Notes: a model not told the origin generated them from the letters alone. 8,864 bases of DNA from Candidatus Elarobacter sp. (GCA_030150085.1 JASLGJ010000315.1:1-8864); one strand, 5' to 3'; shown: positions 1 through 7,167, numbered from the stretch's first letter. Program-made: numbers and translations.

Positions 1-833
1 CCGTCGCGGATGCGGAACTCGACATGGGAGTGCCCGTTCGCGATGCCCAGCGCCAGCACGCCCTTCTCCACCTCGGCCAGCGCGGCGCTCAGCGTCGCTT
101 CGTCCAGCCGGGCCGGCACGATGTACTCCAGCTCCTCGAAGTACGGCCCGACCAGGTCGTTCTTCTCAGCCACGCTCAGCACGTAGACCTGGCCGTCCTG
201 CGCGAAGCACTCCGCGGCGTACTCCTTGCCCTCGATGTACTCTTCGACCAGGCTGCCCGAGAACTGGCCGACCTTCGCGTCGGACAAGCCGTCGAGGACG
301 TCGCGGTTGATCTCGCCGATCGCGGCCAGCGCGGCGCGGAATCCCGCCACGTCGTCGGCGCGCACCACGCCCTGGCTGCTGAAGCCGCCGATCGGCTTGA
401 CGACGACCGGAAAGCGCAGCCCCGGCGGCAGCTCGCGCGCGTCGGCGGCGATCACCGCGAAGGCGGGCGAGTTGCAGCCGGCGGCGCGGAACGCGGCCCG
501 CATCTTCGACTTGTCGCGCGCCAGCAGCGCGGTCGCAGGGTCGAGCCCGCGCAGGCCCAGCTCGCGCGCCAGCAGGGCGCAGAACAGCACGCTGGGCTCG
601 TGAACGGTGAAGACCGCGTCGAAGCGCTTGCGGGCGTGCAGCTCGCGCAGCGCGCGCAGCGCGCCGTGCGGGTCGGCGTGGACGTCGAGCGCCAGGAAGT
701 CGTTGTCGCCGGGCAGGTCGGCGGGGATGCGCGCGGACGGGGGATGGACGTTGGTCACCGCCGCGCCGAGCGCGGCCAGCTCCTGGAACGGGAACGGGAT
801 GCGGAAATTGGGATACAAGAACAGGATCTGCAA
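1..833 (-). CDS. ATP-grasp carboxylate-amine ligase family protein (3' end outside window)
   Basis: The first 277 codons are visible and the C-terminus lies beyond the left edge. The protein has an ATP-grasp layout: a pre-ATP-grasp N-domain (about 1-100), a DKSKMR segment (107-112) leading into the ATP-binding part, a strand VVVKP (143-147, K146 expected to contact ATP) with a Gly-rich loop (149-155), a hinge strand VEEYIEGKEYAAE (196-208), and HSHVEF (268-273), which resembles the metal/substrate region of L-amino-acid ligases. Such enzymes activate a carboxylate as an acyl phosphate and couple it to an amine or thiol. The TTG start at 833 is chosen because a perfect GGAGG lies 7 nt upstream and homology begins at once (QILFLYPNFRIPFPFQEL). 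It follows the upstream spermidine-synthase-like gene by 23 bp, so it is probably the fifth gene of that operon. It could be a dipeptide/amide ligase; the substrate is unknown. The family is fairly certain. Confidence 0.85.
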   Translation of the reverse strand, partial: MQILFLYPNFRIPFPFQELAALGAAVTNVHPPSARIPADLPGDNDFLALDVHADPHGALRALRELHARKRFDAVFTVHEPSVLFCALLARELGLRGLDPATALLARDKSKMRAAFRAAGCNSPAFAVIAADARELPPGLRFPVVVKPIGGFSSQGVVRADDVAGFRAALAAIGEINRDVLDGLSDAKVGQFSGSLVEEYIEGKEYAAECFAQDGQVYVLSVAEKNDLVGPYFEELEYIVPARLDEATLSAALAEVEKGVLALGIANGHSHVEFRIRD

Positions 834-840
834 CGCCTAA

Positions 841-845
841 CCTCC
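841..845 (-). promoter_or_regulatory. Ribosome binding site for the ATP-grasp gene
   Basis: A perfect GGAGG on the minus strand sits 7 nt before the TTG at 833-831, in the short gap after the preceding stop codon. It decides the start of the ATP-grasp gene, since no suitably placed ATG or GTG exists. Confidence 0.75.
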
Positions 846-856
846 AGCGCTCGCCC

Positions 857-1792
857 TCAGACGGTGGGGGCCTGGGCCGCGACTTGGACGTACAGCGGCT
901 CGTCACCGCTCGCGTCGCCGGCGGCGGCCGCGGCGCGCGCGTCCTTGGGCAGGTCGAACATGTGGCGGTGGGTCGGCCAGTCGTAGAACTCGAACTCGGC
1001 CAGCCGCTCGATCCGCGCCCGCACCGTCTCGGCCGGCGCGGCCAGCACGGACTCCTCGCCCGCCAGCGCGAGCGCCCACGGCACGCCGTAGGACGGCACG
1101 AAGCGGCCGTAGCAGCTCACGGCGGGAAAGTGGCCGCGCAGCCGGCGCAGCACGCGGGCGTTGAACTCGCGCGCGAACGGGTGGAGCTGGCCCGCGCCGG
1201 TCGCCAGCACGCCGCCGGGCGCGAGCACGGCGCGGATGCGCTCGTAGAACGACGTCGTGAACAGCGAGGGCGCGTAGCTGTCCGCGGTCGCGTCGGGCAG
1301 GTCGGCGATCACCAGATCGGCCCAGCCGGCGTAGCGGTCGCCGTGCTCGGCCAGCCATTGGACCGGGTCGGCGAACGTGAGCTCGTGCGCGAACGCGGGC
1401 GGCCGCTCGGGGAACATGTGGGGCAGGTAGTGGCGCGTGACGTAGCCGAGCGTCTCGTCGACGTCGACCTGGACCAGGTGCTCGACCTGCGGCAGCCGGG
1501 CGAGGACCTTGGCGATGCCGCCGTTGGCGCCGCCGAAGCACAGCACGCGCCGGACCGCGCCGTGGAGCGCGACCGCCGGCAGGATCAGCGACTGGTGGTA
1601 GATTCCCTCGTCGGCCTGGGTCGACTGGATGCACTCGCCCAGCAGCAGGGCCCGGCCGTAGTTCTCCAGCTCGACGATCCGGTAGGTCTGGATCTTCGTC
1701 CGCCCGCGCGCCAGCGTGCGCCGCTCGCGCAGCACGTGCCACTCGTGCGGCTGCAGCAGCTGGGCCAGGACCGCTCCCTCGCCGCCGCTCAC
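857..1792 (-). CDS. Spermidine-synthase-fold protein, second diverged paralogue
   Basis: A 311-residue protein of the spermidine synthase/aminopropyltransferase family (usual length about 280-310). The N-terminal beta part shows ENYGRALLLGECIQSTQADE (43-62) and IYHQSLI (64-70), matching the family's substrate region. The Rossmann part has GGANGG (87-92; family GGGDGG), VDVD (109-112; family VEID) and ADLPDA (163-168; family VDSxDP), so both later acidic residues (D164, D167) are kept while the first motif's Asp is Asn. The C-terminus has HRHMFDLPKDAR, the family's 'H..F.LP' tail. The GTG start at 1792 overlaps the methyltransferase stop by 4 bp (GTGA) and has GGAG 5 nt upstream. Family members transfer an aminopropyl group from decarboxylated SAM to an amine. 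With Asn90 the donor may instead be SAM or a related thioether, which is inference. The acceptor is unknown. It is a clear but distant paralogue of the gene at 2616-3542. Confidence 0.88.
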   Translation of the reverse strand: MSGGEGAVLAQLLQPHEWHVLRERRTLARGRTKIQTYRIVELENYGRALLLGECIQSTQADEGIYHQSLILPAVALHGAVRRVLCFGGANGGIAKVLARLPQVEHLVQVDVDETLGYVTRHYLPHMFPERPPAFAHELTFADPVQWLAEHGDRYAGWADLVIADLPDATADSYAPSLFTTSFYERIRAVLAPGGVLATGAGQLHPFAREFNARVLRRLRGHFPAVSCYGRFVPSYGVPWALALAGEESVLAAPAETVRARIERLAEFEFYDWPTHRHMFDLPKDARAAAAAGDASGDEPLYVQVAAQAPTV

Positions 1793-2619
1793 CGCAGCTC
1801 CGCGACGATGCAGGCGTAGCCCAGCAGCCCGGCTTCGGTGACGTCGTTCTCGTAGCGCGCGAAGCCGAGCGCGGCGGCGTGGTACTCCGGCGAGGTGAGC
1901 CCGACGATCTGGGCCTCCAGCTCCTCGCGCACGGTCACCGACTTGCGCTGCCAGACGCGGAAGCTGTCGCTCAGGTCGAGGACGTGGGCGATGGCGAAGC
2001 CCTTGCGCTCGAGCAGCTCGCAGTACTCGTCGGCGGTGTACACGTACGGGCAGCACCAGGCGGTGGTGAGGCTGTGCCACTGCTCGTCGTCGATCGGGCC
2101 GGTCCGCAGCCGCTCCATGAAGGCCAGCTTGCCGCCGGGGCGCAGCAGCTGCGCGCAGCGCTCGAACAGCGCGCCGGCGTCGAAATGGCAGAACGCCCCG
2201 GTGCCGTAGATGCCGTCGAAGCGCTCCTCGAACGGATAAGCGTAGATGTCGCCGTGCACGAACTCCGGCGCGAACGGCAGGCCGTCGAAGGCCGCCGAGC
2301 GGGCCCGCCCGATCGGCACGGTCGAAAGGTCGATGCCGGTCATCCGCCAGCCCAGCGCGCGCGCCATGTGGGCCGCCACCAGGCCGCGCCCGCAGCCGAC
2401 GTCGAGCACCCGGCTGCCCGGCGGCAGGTCCATCGCCCGCCCCATCAGCACCAGCTCGCCGGCGCTGTTGTCGCTGAACTGGCCGATGTACTGGTCCGCG
2501 CCGAACACGTGCGGGTAGACGAGGTCGTGGACGTCGACGTTGTCGGCCATGATCTCGTCGTAGATCTTGCGCACGCCGGTCATGTCTTCGCTGCCGACCG
2601 GTCGCGAGAGCTGGCTCAC
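1789..2619 (-). CDS. Class I SAM-dependent methyltransferase
   Basis: A 276-residue protein with a Rossmann SAM-binding domain: motif I VLDVGCGRG (71-79), an acidic end of strand 2 (MTGIDLS), FVHGDIYAYPF, and RFDGIYGTGAFCHF then LLRPGGKLAFMERL for motifs II-III. About 55 residues precede motif I and include YIGQFSDNSAGELV, as in small-molecule N- or C-methyltransferases of the sarcosine / phosphoethanolamine methyltransferase kind. GTG at 2619 is taken as the start because GGAGG lies 7 nt upstream and the codon overlaps the preceding stop (GTGA). An internal ATG 12 codons later has no comparable site. The gene is translationally coupled on both sides, between two spermidine-synthase-like genes, which suggests it methylates an intermediate of the same pathway, perhaps an amine nitrogen (inference). 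The methyltransferase class is certain; the substrate is unknown. Confidence 0.9.
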   Translation of the reverse strand: MSQLSRPVGSEDMTGVRKIYDEIMADNVDVHDLVYPHVFGADQYIGQFSDNSAGELVLMGRAMDLPPGSRVLDVGCGRGLVAAHMARALGWRMTGIDLSTVPIGRARSAAFDGLPFAPEFVHGDIYAYPFEERFDGIYGTGAFCHFDAGALFERCAQLLRPGGKLAFMERLRTGPIDDEQWHSLTTAWCCPYVYTADEYCELLERKGFAIAHVLDLSDSFRVWQRKSVTVREELEAQIVGLTSPEYHAAALGFARYENDVTEAGLLGYACIVAELR

Positions 2620-3542
2620 CGGGCGTCCTCCAGTTCGAGCGTGATGCGCCGCTCGGCGTCGGCGGCGGCGTCTTCGGCCTGCAGCCGGGCCCGAACGTCC
2701 TTGGGCAGCAGGAACATGTGGTGGTGGGTGATTCCGTCGTAGAGCCGCAGCGGCCCGGCGACCTGGTCGGCGATCCGCGCGTCGATCTGCGCCGGCGACT
2801 GCGCGAGCGGGTGGTAGACCTGGTTGGAGCCGACCGCGGTCAGCCAGAGCGTGCCGTAGGAGTGCGGGTAGCTGACGTAGCCGGTGACGTAGGGGAAGAC
2901 GCCGCGCATGCGGCGCGCGATCGAGACGGCCAGCTCGGACGAGAACGGCCCGACCGAGCCGGCCCAGGTGACGAACGCGCCGGCCGGCGAGAGGTGCTCG
3001 CGCACCGCGCTCATCAGTTCGTGCGAGAACACCTCGCGGGACGGCGAGCCGGGCAGCGGCTCGTTGACGTCGTTGACGATCAGGTCGAACCGCTCGCCGC
3101 ACGCCGCCAGGTAGTCGTGGATGTCGGCGATGACGATCTCGACCCGCGGGTCGTCGTGGTAGCCCTGCGCGATGTGCGGGAGGTAGCGGCGGGTCAGCTC
3201 GACGATCGAGGCGTCGATCTCGACCTGCACCACCGCGCCGACCGGCTTGTGCTTGAGGACCTCGCGGATCGCGCCGCCGGGCCCGCCGCCGATGACCAGA
3301 ACGCGCCGGCACTCGTCCCCCAGCAGGGTCGCGAACGGGTGGACGATGCTCTCGCTGTAGATGTACTCGTCACCGGCCAGGTGCTGGATGCGGCCGTCGA
3401 GCAGCAGCCCGCGGCCGTAGGCCTCGGTCTCGACGATCTCGATCCCGCGGCCGCCCGCTCCGTAGACCCGCTGCGTCACGCGGTGGCAATGGAACTCGCC
3501 GGCCGCGATCTGCTCCCGGGTCCACTCGGCGGAACCGTTCAC
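2616..3542 (-). CDS. Spermidine-synthase-fold protein, first paralogue
   Basis: A 308-residue member of the spermidine synthase family. Visible in order are AYGRGLLLDGRIQ (41-53), DEYIYSESIVHP (58-69; family DEF.YhEm.vH), GGGPGG (85-90; family GGGDGG), VEID (107-110), DDPRVEIVIAD (130-140), IVNDVNEP (155-162; family VDSTDP, with D158 aligning to the catalytic Asp and Glu161 replacing the second Asp), and the tail HHHMFLLPKDVR. The fold is intact, but Pro88 replaces the Asp that in true spermidine synthases contacts the aminopropyl part of decarboxylated SAM. Ordinary putrescine aminopropyl transfer is therefore doubtful. The start is GTG at 3542, which overlaps the preceding stop as GTGA, with GGAG 7 nt upstream. 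It is second in the five-gene operon, directly after the decarboxylase homologue. A role as a SAM-dependent alkyl or methyl transferase, or as a partner subunit for the paralogue at 857-1792, is possible. Confidence 0.88.
   Translation of the reverse strand: MNGSAEWTREQIAAGEFHCHRVTQRVYGAGGRGIEIVETEAYGRGLLLDGRIQHLAGDEYIYSESIVHPFATLLGDECRRVLVIGGGPGGAIREVLKHKPVGAVVQVEIDASIVELTRRYLPHIAQGYHDDPRVEIVIADIHDYLAACGERFDLIVNDVNEPLPGSPSREVFSHELMSAVREHLSPAGAFVTWAGSVGPFSSELAVSIARRMRGVFPYVTGYVSYPHSYGTLWLTAVGSNQVYHPLAQSPAQIDARIADQVAGPLRLYDGITHHHMFLLPKDVRARLQAEDAAADAERRITLELEDAR
2627..2631 (-). promoter_or_regulatory. Ribosome binding site for the methyltransferase gene
   Basis: A perfect GGAGG on the minus strand lies inside the last codons of the upstream spermidine-synthase-like gene, 7 nt before the GTG at 2619-2617. 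It fixes the methyltransferase start and indicates coupled translation. Confidence 0.75.
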
Positions 3543-4735
3543 ACACCGTCTCCGAAGTACGACTCCCCGGCGCGGATCAGCTCGAGGTCGCCGTCGCGGC
3601 GCAGCAGGTACTCGGGCGGCATGGCCTGGCCGAGGAACCGCGTGATCATCGCGTAGCAGTAGCTGCCGGCGTTGCGCAGGGCGATCCAGTCGCCCACCTC
3701 GACCCGCTCGAGAGCGGCGTTCTTGGAGATGAAGTCGCGCGAGTACGTCGTGCAGCCGACGATGTCGACCGGCAGGTCGAACCCGCCCGCGCTCTCGCCG
3801 CGCACGATCGAGACGGGGTTGTAGTCCTCGTAGAACATCGCGCGCGGGATGAGCGTGGCGCTGGCGTTCACGCAGACCAGGTAGCGGTCGGGGCGCGCCT
3901 TCACGTCGGTCACCTGGGCGTAGAACGAGGCCGTGCTGCCGAACATCGAGCGGCCGGGCTCGAGGATCAGCTTGATCGCCCGGCCGCGGCGCGCGGAGTA
4001 GGCGTTCAGGCGGTCCGTGATGGCGTGCTTGTAGGTCTCGAAATCGAAGCGCGCGGCCTCGATCGGGAAGCCGCCGCCGGCGTCGATGAACTCCAGGTCG
4101 GGGAAGCGGTCGGAGAGCTCGAGGGTGCGGTCGATGCCCGCCAGCAGGTCGTCGAGCAGCGTCACGTCGGTGCCGAGATAGACGTGCGTGCCGTTCAGCT
4201 TCAAGCCGAACTCGGCCGCGATCGCGAAGATCTCCTCGAACTCCGACTCCAGCACGCCGATCCGGCTCTCCAAGCCCAGGAAGACGTTGTTCTTGGACTT
4301 CTCGTCGATGTTGAGCCGGATGCCGACCTCGGTGTTGGGGTGCAGGCTGCCGTACATGCGCAGCTGTCCCGGCGAGTCGATGTTGACGCGCACGCCCAGC
4401 TCGCCCAGGAGCTTCATCGTCGGCCGGTTGATGCCGGTGCTCGCGAAGATGATGTCCGCGGGCCGGAAGCCCAGCGACAGACCCAGGTCCAAGTGCTTGC
4501 GCGAGTTCACGAACAGGCCGAAGCCGGCGTCCTTGAGGATGCCGAGCAGGGTCGGGTTGTCGTTCGCCATCGAGGCGAAGTGGATCGACGTGTGCTCGTA
4601 CGGAAACGAGGCGAAGCGCGCGATGTTCGTCGCGATGAGGTCTTCGTCGTACACGTAGAACGACGAGTCACCCAGCTTCTCGCGCGCCTCCATCAGCTCC
4701 GCGACCGGCGCGGCCTCGGTGATCGATATCGACAT
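3539..4735 (-). CDS. Ornithine/diaminopimelate decarboxylase-like (fold type III) protein lacking the PLP lysine
   Basis: A 398-residue protein with the two-domain layout of PLP-dependent group IV decarboxylases. The TIM-barrel part runs to about residue 270 and is followed by a beta domain. Conserved pieces are IDAGGGFP (217-224, phosphate loop), LEPGRS (258-263), ATLIPRAMFYEDYNPV (293-308), VGDW (347-350) and NAGSY (355-359). Key catalytic positions differ. The family's YAVKAN reads FASMAN, with Met56 for the Schiff-base lysine. FHVGS reads VYLGT, with Tyr186 for the His that stacks on PLP. GPTCDxxD reads GCTTYSRD, with Thr330 for the catalytic Cys. The ATG at 4735 has AAGGGGGA 5 nt upstream. 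It is the first gene of a five-gene operon and overlaps the next gene by 4 bp. Normal PLP decarboxylation seems unlikely; it may be a pseudoenzyme, a scaffold, or use other chemistry (inference). Membership of the fold family is well supported; function is unknown. Confidence 0.87.
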   Translation of the reverse strand: MSISITEAAPVAELMEAREKLGDSSFYVYDEDLIATNIARFASFPYEHTSIHFASMANDNPTLLGILKDAGFGLFVNSRKHLDLGLSLGFRPADIIFASTGINRPTMKLLGELGVRVNIDSPGQLRMYGSLHPNTEVGIRLNIDEKSKNNVFLGLESRIGVLESEFEEIFAIAAEFGLKLNGTHVYLGTDVTLLDDLLAGIDRTLELSDRFPDLEFIDAGGGFPIEAARFDFETYKHAITDRLNAYSARRGRAIKLILEPGRSMFGSTASFYAQVTDVKARPDRYLVCVNASATLIPRAMFYEDYNPVSIVRGESAGGFDLPVDIVGCTTYSRDFISKNAALERVEVGDWIALRNAGSYCYAMITRFLGQAMPPEYLLRRDGDLELIRAGESYFGDGV

Positions 4736-4826
4736 GGACTTCCCCCTTGCCGACTACACCGGCCGGCAGCAGAAGTGCGTCTGTTGCAATGAGCGCGACA
4801 GATGCGCGCAGCCGAACGACGCGTTA

Positions 4827-4844
4827 CCGCGACGACGATCGCGG
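4827..4844. repeat. Inverted repeat in the dnaJ / biosynthetic operon gap
   Basis: CCGCGA and TCGCGG form a perfect 6-bp inverted repeat around a 6-nt centre, about 92 bp upstream of the first gene of the five-gene operon. It could be an operator or a leader hairpin. In such GC-rich DNA a 6-bp match can arise by chance, so confidence is low. Confidence 0.3.
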
Positions 4845-4875
4845 ACACGTACCGCTGCACTGGAACACCCTGTGG

Positions 4876-4895
4876 CCTCGCGCTATTACGCGAGG
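4876..4895. repeat. Perfect 7-bp inverted repeat between dnaJ and the biosynthetic operon
   Basis: CCTCGCG and CGCGAGG flank a 6-nt centre (CTATTA on the plus strand). On the minus strand it lies 66 bp after the dnaJ stop and about 140 bp before the next gene. No T-run follows it in the direction of dnaJ transcription (CCACAGGG follows), so it is not a classical intrinsic terminator. It may be a regulator binding site for the downstream operon or a processing/stabilising hairpin. The AT-rich patch at and beside it (TTTTAC, TAATAG on the minus strand) is the most promoter-like part of this 226-bp gap, but I could not find a convincing -35/-10 pair. Confidence 0.45.
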
Positions 4896-4961
4896 TAAAA
4901 GTCGAAACCTCTCGTCAACCCGTTTCGCTACGACCCGCTCGGACACGGCGGGCGCGGAGTC

Positions 4962-6098
4962 TCAGTCGGCGCGGAACGCGTCCTTGAAGCGGTCGAAGAA
5001 CGACTTTTCCTCTTCGACCTGGTCGCCGCGCAGGCGGGCGAACTCCTCGAGCAGCTCGCGCTCGCGACGGCTGAGCTTCTCGGGCACGACCACGTGCACG
5101 GTGACCAGCTCGTCGCCCTTGGTGCCGCCGCGGATGCTGGGCATGCCGCGCCCGCGCAGGCGGTAGGTGGAGTTGCTCTGGGTGCCGGCGTTGAGCTGGA
5201 GCGGCACCTCGCCTTCGAGGGTGGGAACGAGGATCTCCGCGCCCAGCGCGGCTTGAGGGAAGCTGATCGGCACGTCGACCTGCACGTCGAGCCCGTCGCG
5301 CCGGAACCGGGCGTGGCGCGCGACGGTGAGGTACACGTAGAGGTCGCCGTCGGAGCCGCCCCGCAGGCCGGCCTCGCCGCTCCCGCTGATGCGGATGCGC
5401 GAGCCGTCGTCGACGCCGGCCGGAATGCGGACCGAGAGCGTCTTCTCCTGCTCGACCCGGCCGCGGCCGCGGCAGGTCGCGCACGGCGACTGCACGATCT
5501 GGCCTTCGCCCGCGCAGCGCGTGCAGGTCGTCTGGGTGACGAACTGGCCCAGCGGCGTCTGGCGCACCTGGCGCTGGATGCCGCTGCCCTTGCAGACGTC
5601 GCAGGGAACGATCAGCGTCCCCGGCTCGGCCCCGTTGCCCTTGCAGGTGGCGCAGGTCGAGAGGTGGCGGAAGCCGATCTCGCGCGTCGTGCCGGCGTAG
5701 GCTTCCTCGAGCGTGATCTCGACGTCGTAGCGCAGGTCGCTCCCGCGCGCCGGCCCGTTGCGGCGCTGCTGGGTCGTGCCGCCGCCGCGCGCCGCGCCGA
5801 AGAACATGTCGAAGATGTCGCCGAAGCCCTCGGCCGCGCCGAACGGGCCGAAGCCGCCGTCACCGCCCATCCCGCCCTGCACGCCGGCGTGGCCGTAGCG
5901 GTCGTAGTTGGCCCGCTTCTGGGAGTCCGAGAGGACCTCGTAGGCCTCGTTGATCTCCTTGAAGTGGCTCTCCGCGGCAGCCTTGTCCTCGGCCACGTCG
6001 GGATGGTACTTGCGCGCGAGCTGGCGGTACGCGCGCTTGATGGAGGAGTCGTCGGCGTCGCGGGGGACGCCCAGGACGTCGTAGTAGTCGGTCGGCAC
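4962..6098 (-). CDS. dnaJ: Chaperone protein DnaJ (type I Hsp40)
   Basis: A complete 378-residue type I J-protein, the usual DnaJ length. The J domain (about 4-68) carries HPD at 32-34, which stimulates the ATPase of DnaK. A Gly/Phe-rich linker (69-107) follows. The zinc-binding domain has four CxxCxGxG motifs, at 149-156 (CATCKGNG), 166-173 (CDVCKGSG), 192-199 (CTRCAGEG) and 206-213 (CATCRGRG). Two substrate-binding beta domains complete it, and it ends in a short acidic tail. It delivers unfolded proteins to DnaK in the cytoplasm. The GTG start at 6098 lies 7 nt after the hrcA stop, so the two genes form one transcript under the CIRCE element before hrcA. There is no good Shine-Dalgarno, so translation may depend on coupling to hrcA. 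grpE and dnaK are not adjacent. Confidence 0.97.
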   Translation of the reverse strand: MPTDYYDVLGVPRDADDSSIKRAYRQLARKYHPDVAEDKAAAESHFKEINEAYEVLSDSQKRANYDRYGHAGVQGGMGGDGGFGPFGAAEGFGDIFDMFFGAARGGGTTQQRRNGPARGSDLRYDVEITLEEAYAGTTREIGFRHLSTCATCKGNGAEPGTLIVPCDVCKGSGIQRQVRQTPLGQFVTQTTCTRCAGEGQIVQSPCATCRGRGRVEQEKTLSVRIPAGVDDGSRIRISGSGEAGLRGGSDGDLYVYLTVARHARFRRDGLDVQVDVPISFPQAALGAEILVPTLEGEVPLQLNAGTQSNSTYRLRGRGMPSIRGGTKGDELVTVHVVVPEKLSRRERELLEEFARLRGDQVEEEKSFFDRFKDAFRAD

Positions 6099-6105
6099 AG
6101 TCAGC

Positions 6106-7167
6106 TTATCGGATCTCGAGATCGGCGAGGTGATCGCCCAGGTGGCGCGCCGTTCCCGACGCGATCGCGATGAGCCGGCCGTAGGGCATGCGGCGCGGCC
6201 CGAGGATCGCGAGCATTCCCACCCCGCGGTCGCCGAAGCGGTACGGGACGGTGACGACGCTGCACTCGGAGAGCTCGTCGGCGCGCAGCTCGTGGCCGAT
6301 GCGGACGTGCGGAGACTGGTCGACCGGGCCGTCCGAGGCCAGCTCGTCGGCGATCAGGTCGTAGAGGGTGCGCTGCTCCTCGACGATGCGCAGGATCGCG
6401 CGCAGCTTGCGCAGGTCGTGGAACTCGGGCTGGTCGAGCAGGTTCTGCGCCCCGGCGGCGGCGATCTCGGGCTCCTCGGTCTGGCGGGCCTGGGCGAACG
6501 CGGCGTGGACCGCCTCGCGAACCTGCGCCCCGACCGCCAGCTCGGCGCAGACCGCGTCGAGGTCGGCCCGGGTGACGTCCTCCATCACCCGCCCGCCGAG
6601 CCTTGCGTTGAGGGCGTTCGAGAGCCGGGTCAGCTCGTCGGCCGCGACCTCGCTGCGCCACTCGAACACCCGCTGCGCCGCCACCCCGCCCGAGGTCACG
6701 ACGACCGCCAGGCTGGTGCGCGGCGAGAGCCAGAGGAGCTGGACGTGCTTGAAGGCGTGGCTGTCGCGCGAGGGCGCGATCGCGATGGCCAGGTTGCCCG
6801 ACAGGCCCGAGAGCAGGCGGGTGGTCTGGTCGATCACCTCGCCCAGGTCGCGCGAGGCCTCGCGGAACTCGTCCCGGATGCGGCGGGTGTCGTCCTTGGT
6901 CAGGGTCTCGGGCTGCAAGAGGCGGTCGACATAGGTGCGGTAGCCGGCGTCGGAGGGGACGCGCCCGGCCGAGGTGTGCGGCTGGACCAGGTAGCCGCCG
7001 GCCTCCAGCTCGGCCATCTCGTTGCGGATGGTGGCCGAGGAGACGCCCAGGTTGTACTTCTGGGAGAGCGTGACCGAGCCCACCGGTTCGGCCGTGTTGA
7101 TGTACTCGTACACGACCGTGGCCAGGATGAAGGCTTTGCGCTTGTCGAGCTCGGGCTTCTCGTTCAT
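6106..7167 (-). CDS. hrcA: Heat-inducible transcription repressor HrcA
   Basis: A complete 353-residue HrcA, of the usual length. The N-terminal winged helix carries the family signature: [20 protein letters not shown] (27-46), then IRNEMAELE, and [20 protein letters not shown] (58-77). Dimerisation and GAF-like domains follow, and late conserved parts include [20 protein letters not shown] and RMPYGR. HrcA binds CIRCE operators and represses heat-shock genes when GroEL is free. The ATG at 7167 is 7 nt downstream of a CIRCE element, so autoregulation is expected. No clear Shine-Dalgarno fits this ATG: a GAGG lies within the operator, 15 nt away. The N-terminus nevertheless aligns well with the family. 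dnaJ follows 7 nt after the TAA. The call is secure. Confidence 0.97.
   Translation of the reverse strand: MNEKPELDKRKAFILATVVYEYINTAEPVGSVTLSQKYNLGVSSATIRNEMAELEAGGYLVQPHTSAGRVPSDAGYRTYVDRLLQPETLTKDDTRRIRDEFREASRDLGEVIDQTTRLLSGLSGNLAIAIAPSRDSHAFKHVQLLWLSPRTSLAVVVTSGGVAAQRVFEWRSEVAADELTRLSNALNARLGGRVMEDVTRADLDAVCAELAVGAQVREAVHAAFAQARQTEEPEIAAAGAQNLLDQPEFHDLRKLRAILRIVEEQRTLYDLIADELASDGPVDQSPHVRIGHELRADELSECSVVTVPYRFGDRGVGMLAILGPRRMPYGRLIAIASGTARHLGDHLADLEIR

Noticed and set aside
1793..2080. An earlier start (2080) for the second spermidine-synthase-like gene
   Set aside because: That part lies inside the methyltransferase gene in another frame and has no homology. GTG at 1792 has a ribosome site and the operon's GTGA overlap.
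24..4792. Long plus-strand open frames opposite the five-gene operon (for example 24-986, 884-1819, 1879-2742, 2718-3656, 4025-4792)
   Set aside because: Their translations are low-complexity, rich in Arg, Ala, Val and Asp, and show no family motif. They mirror the codon bias of high-GC genes on the other strand, where each opposite frame has clear conserved domains.
4876..4895. Intrinsic terminator for dnaJ
   Set aside because: The hairpin stem is only 7 bp and no T-run follows on the minus strand. The TAAAA beside it lies in the plus direction, where no gene ends.
5094..6173. Plus-strand 359-codon open frame opposite dnaJ
   Set aside because: Compositional shadow of dnaJ with no recognisable domain; dnaJ itself is unambiguous.
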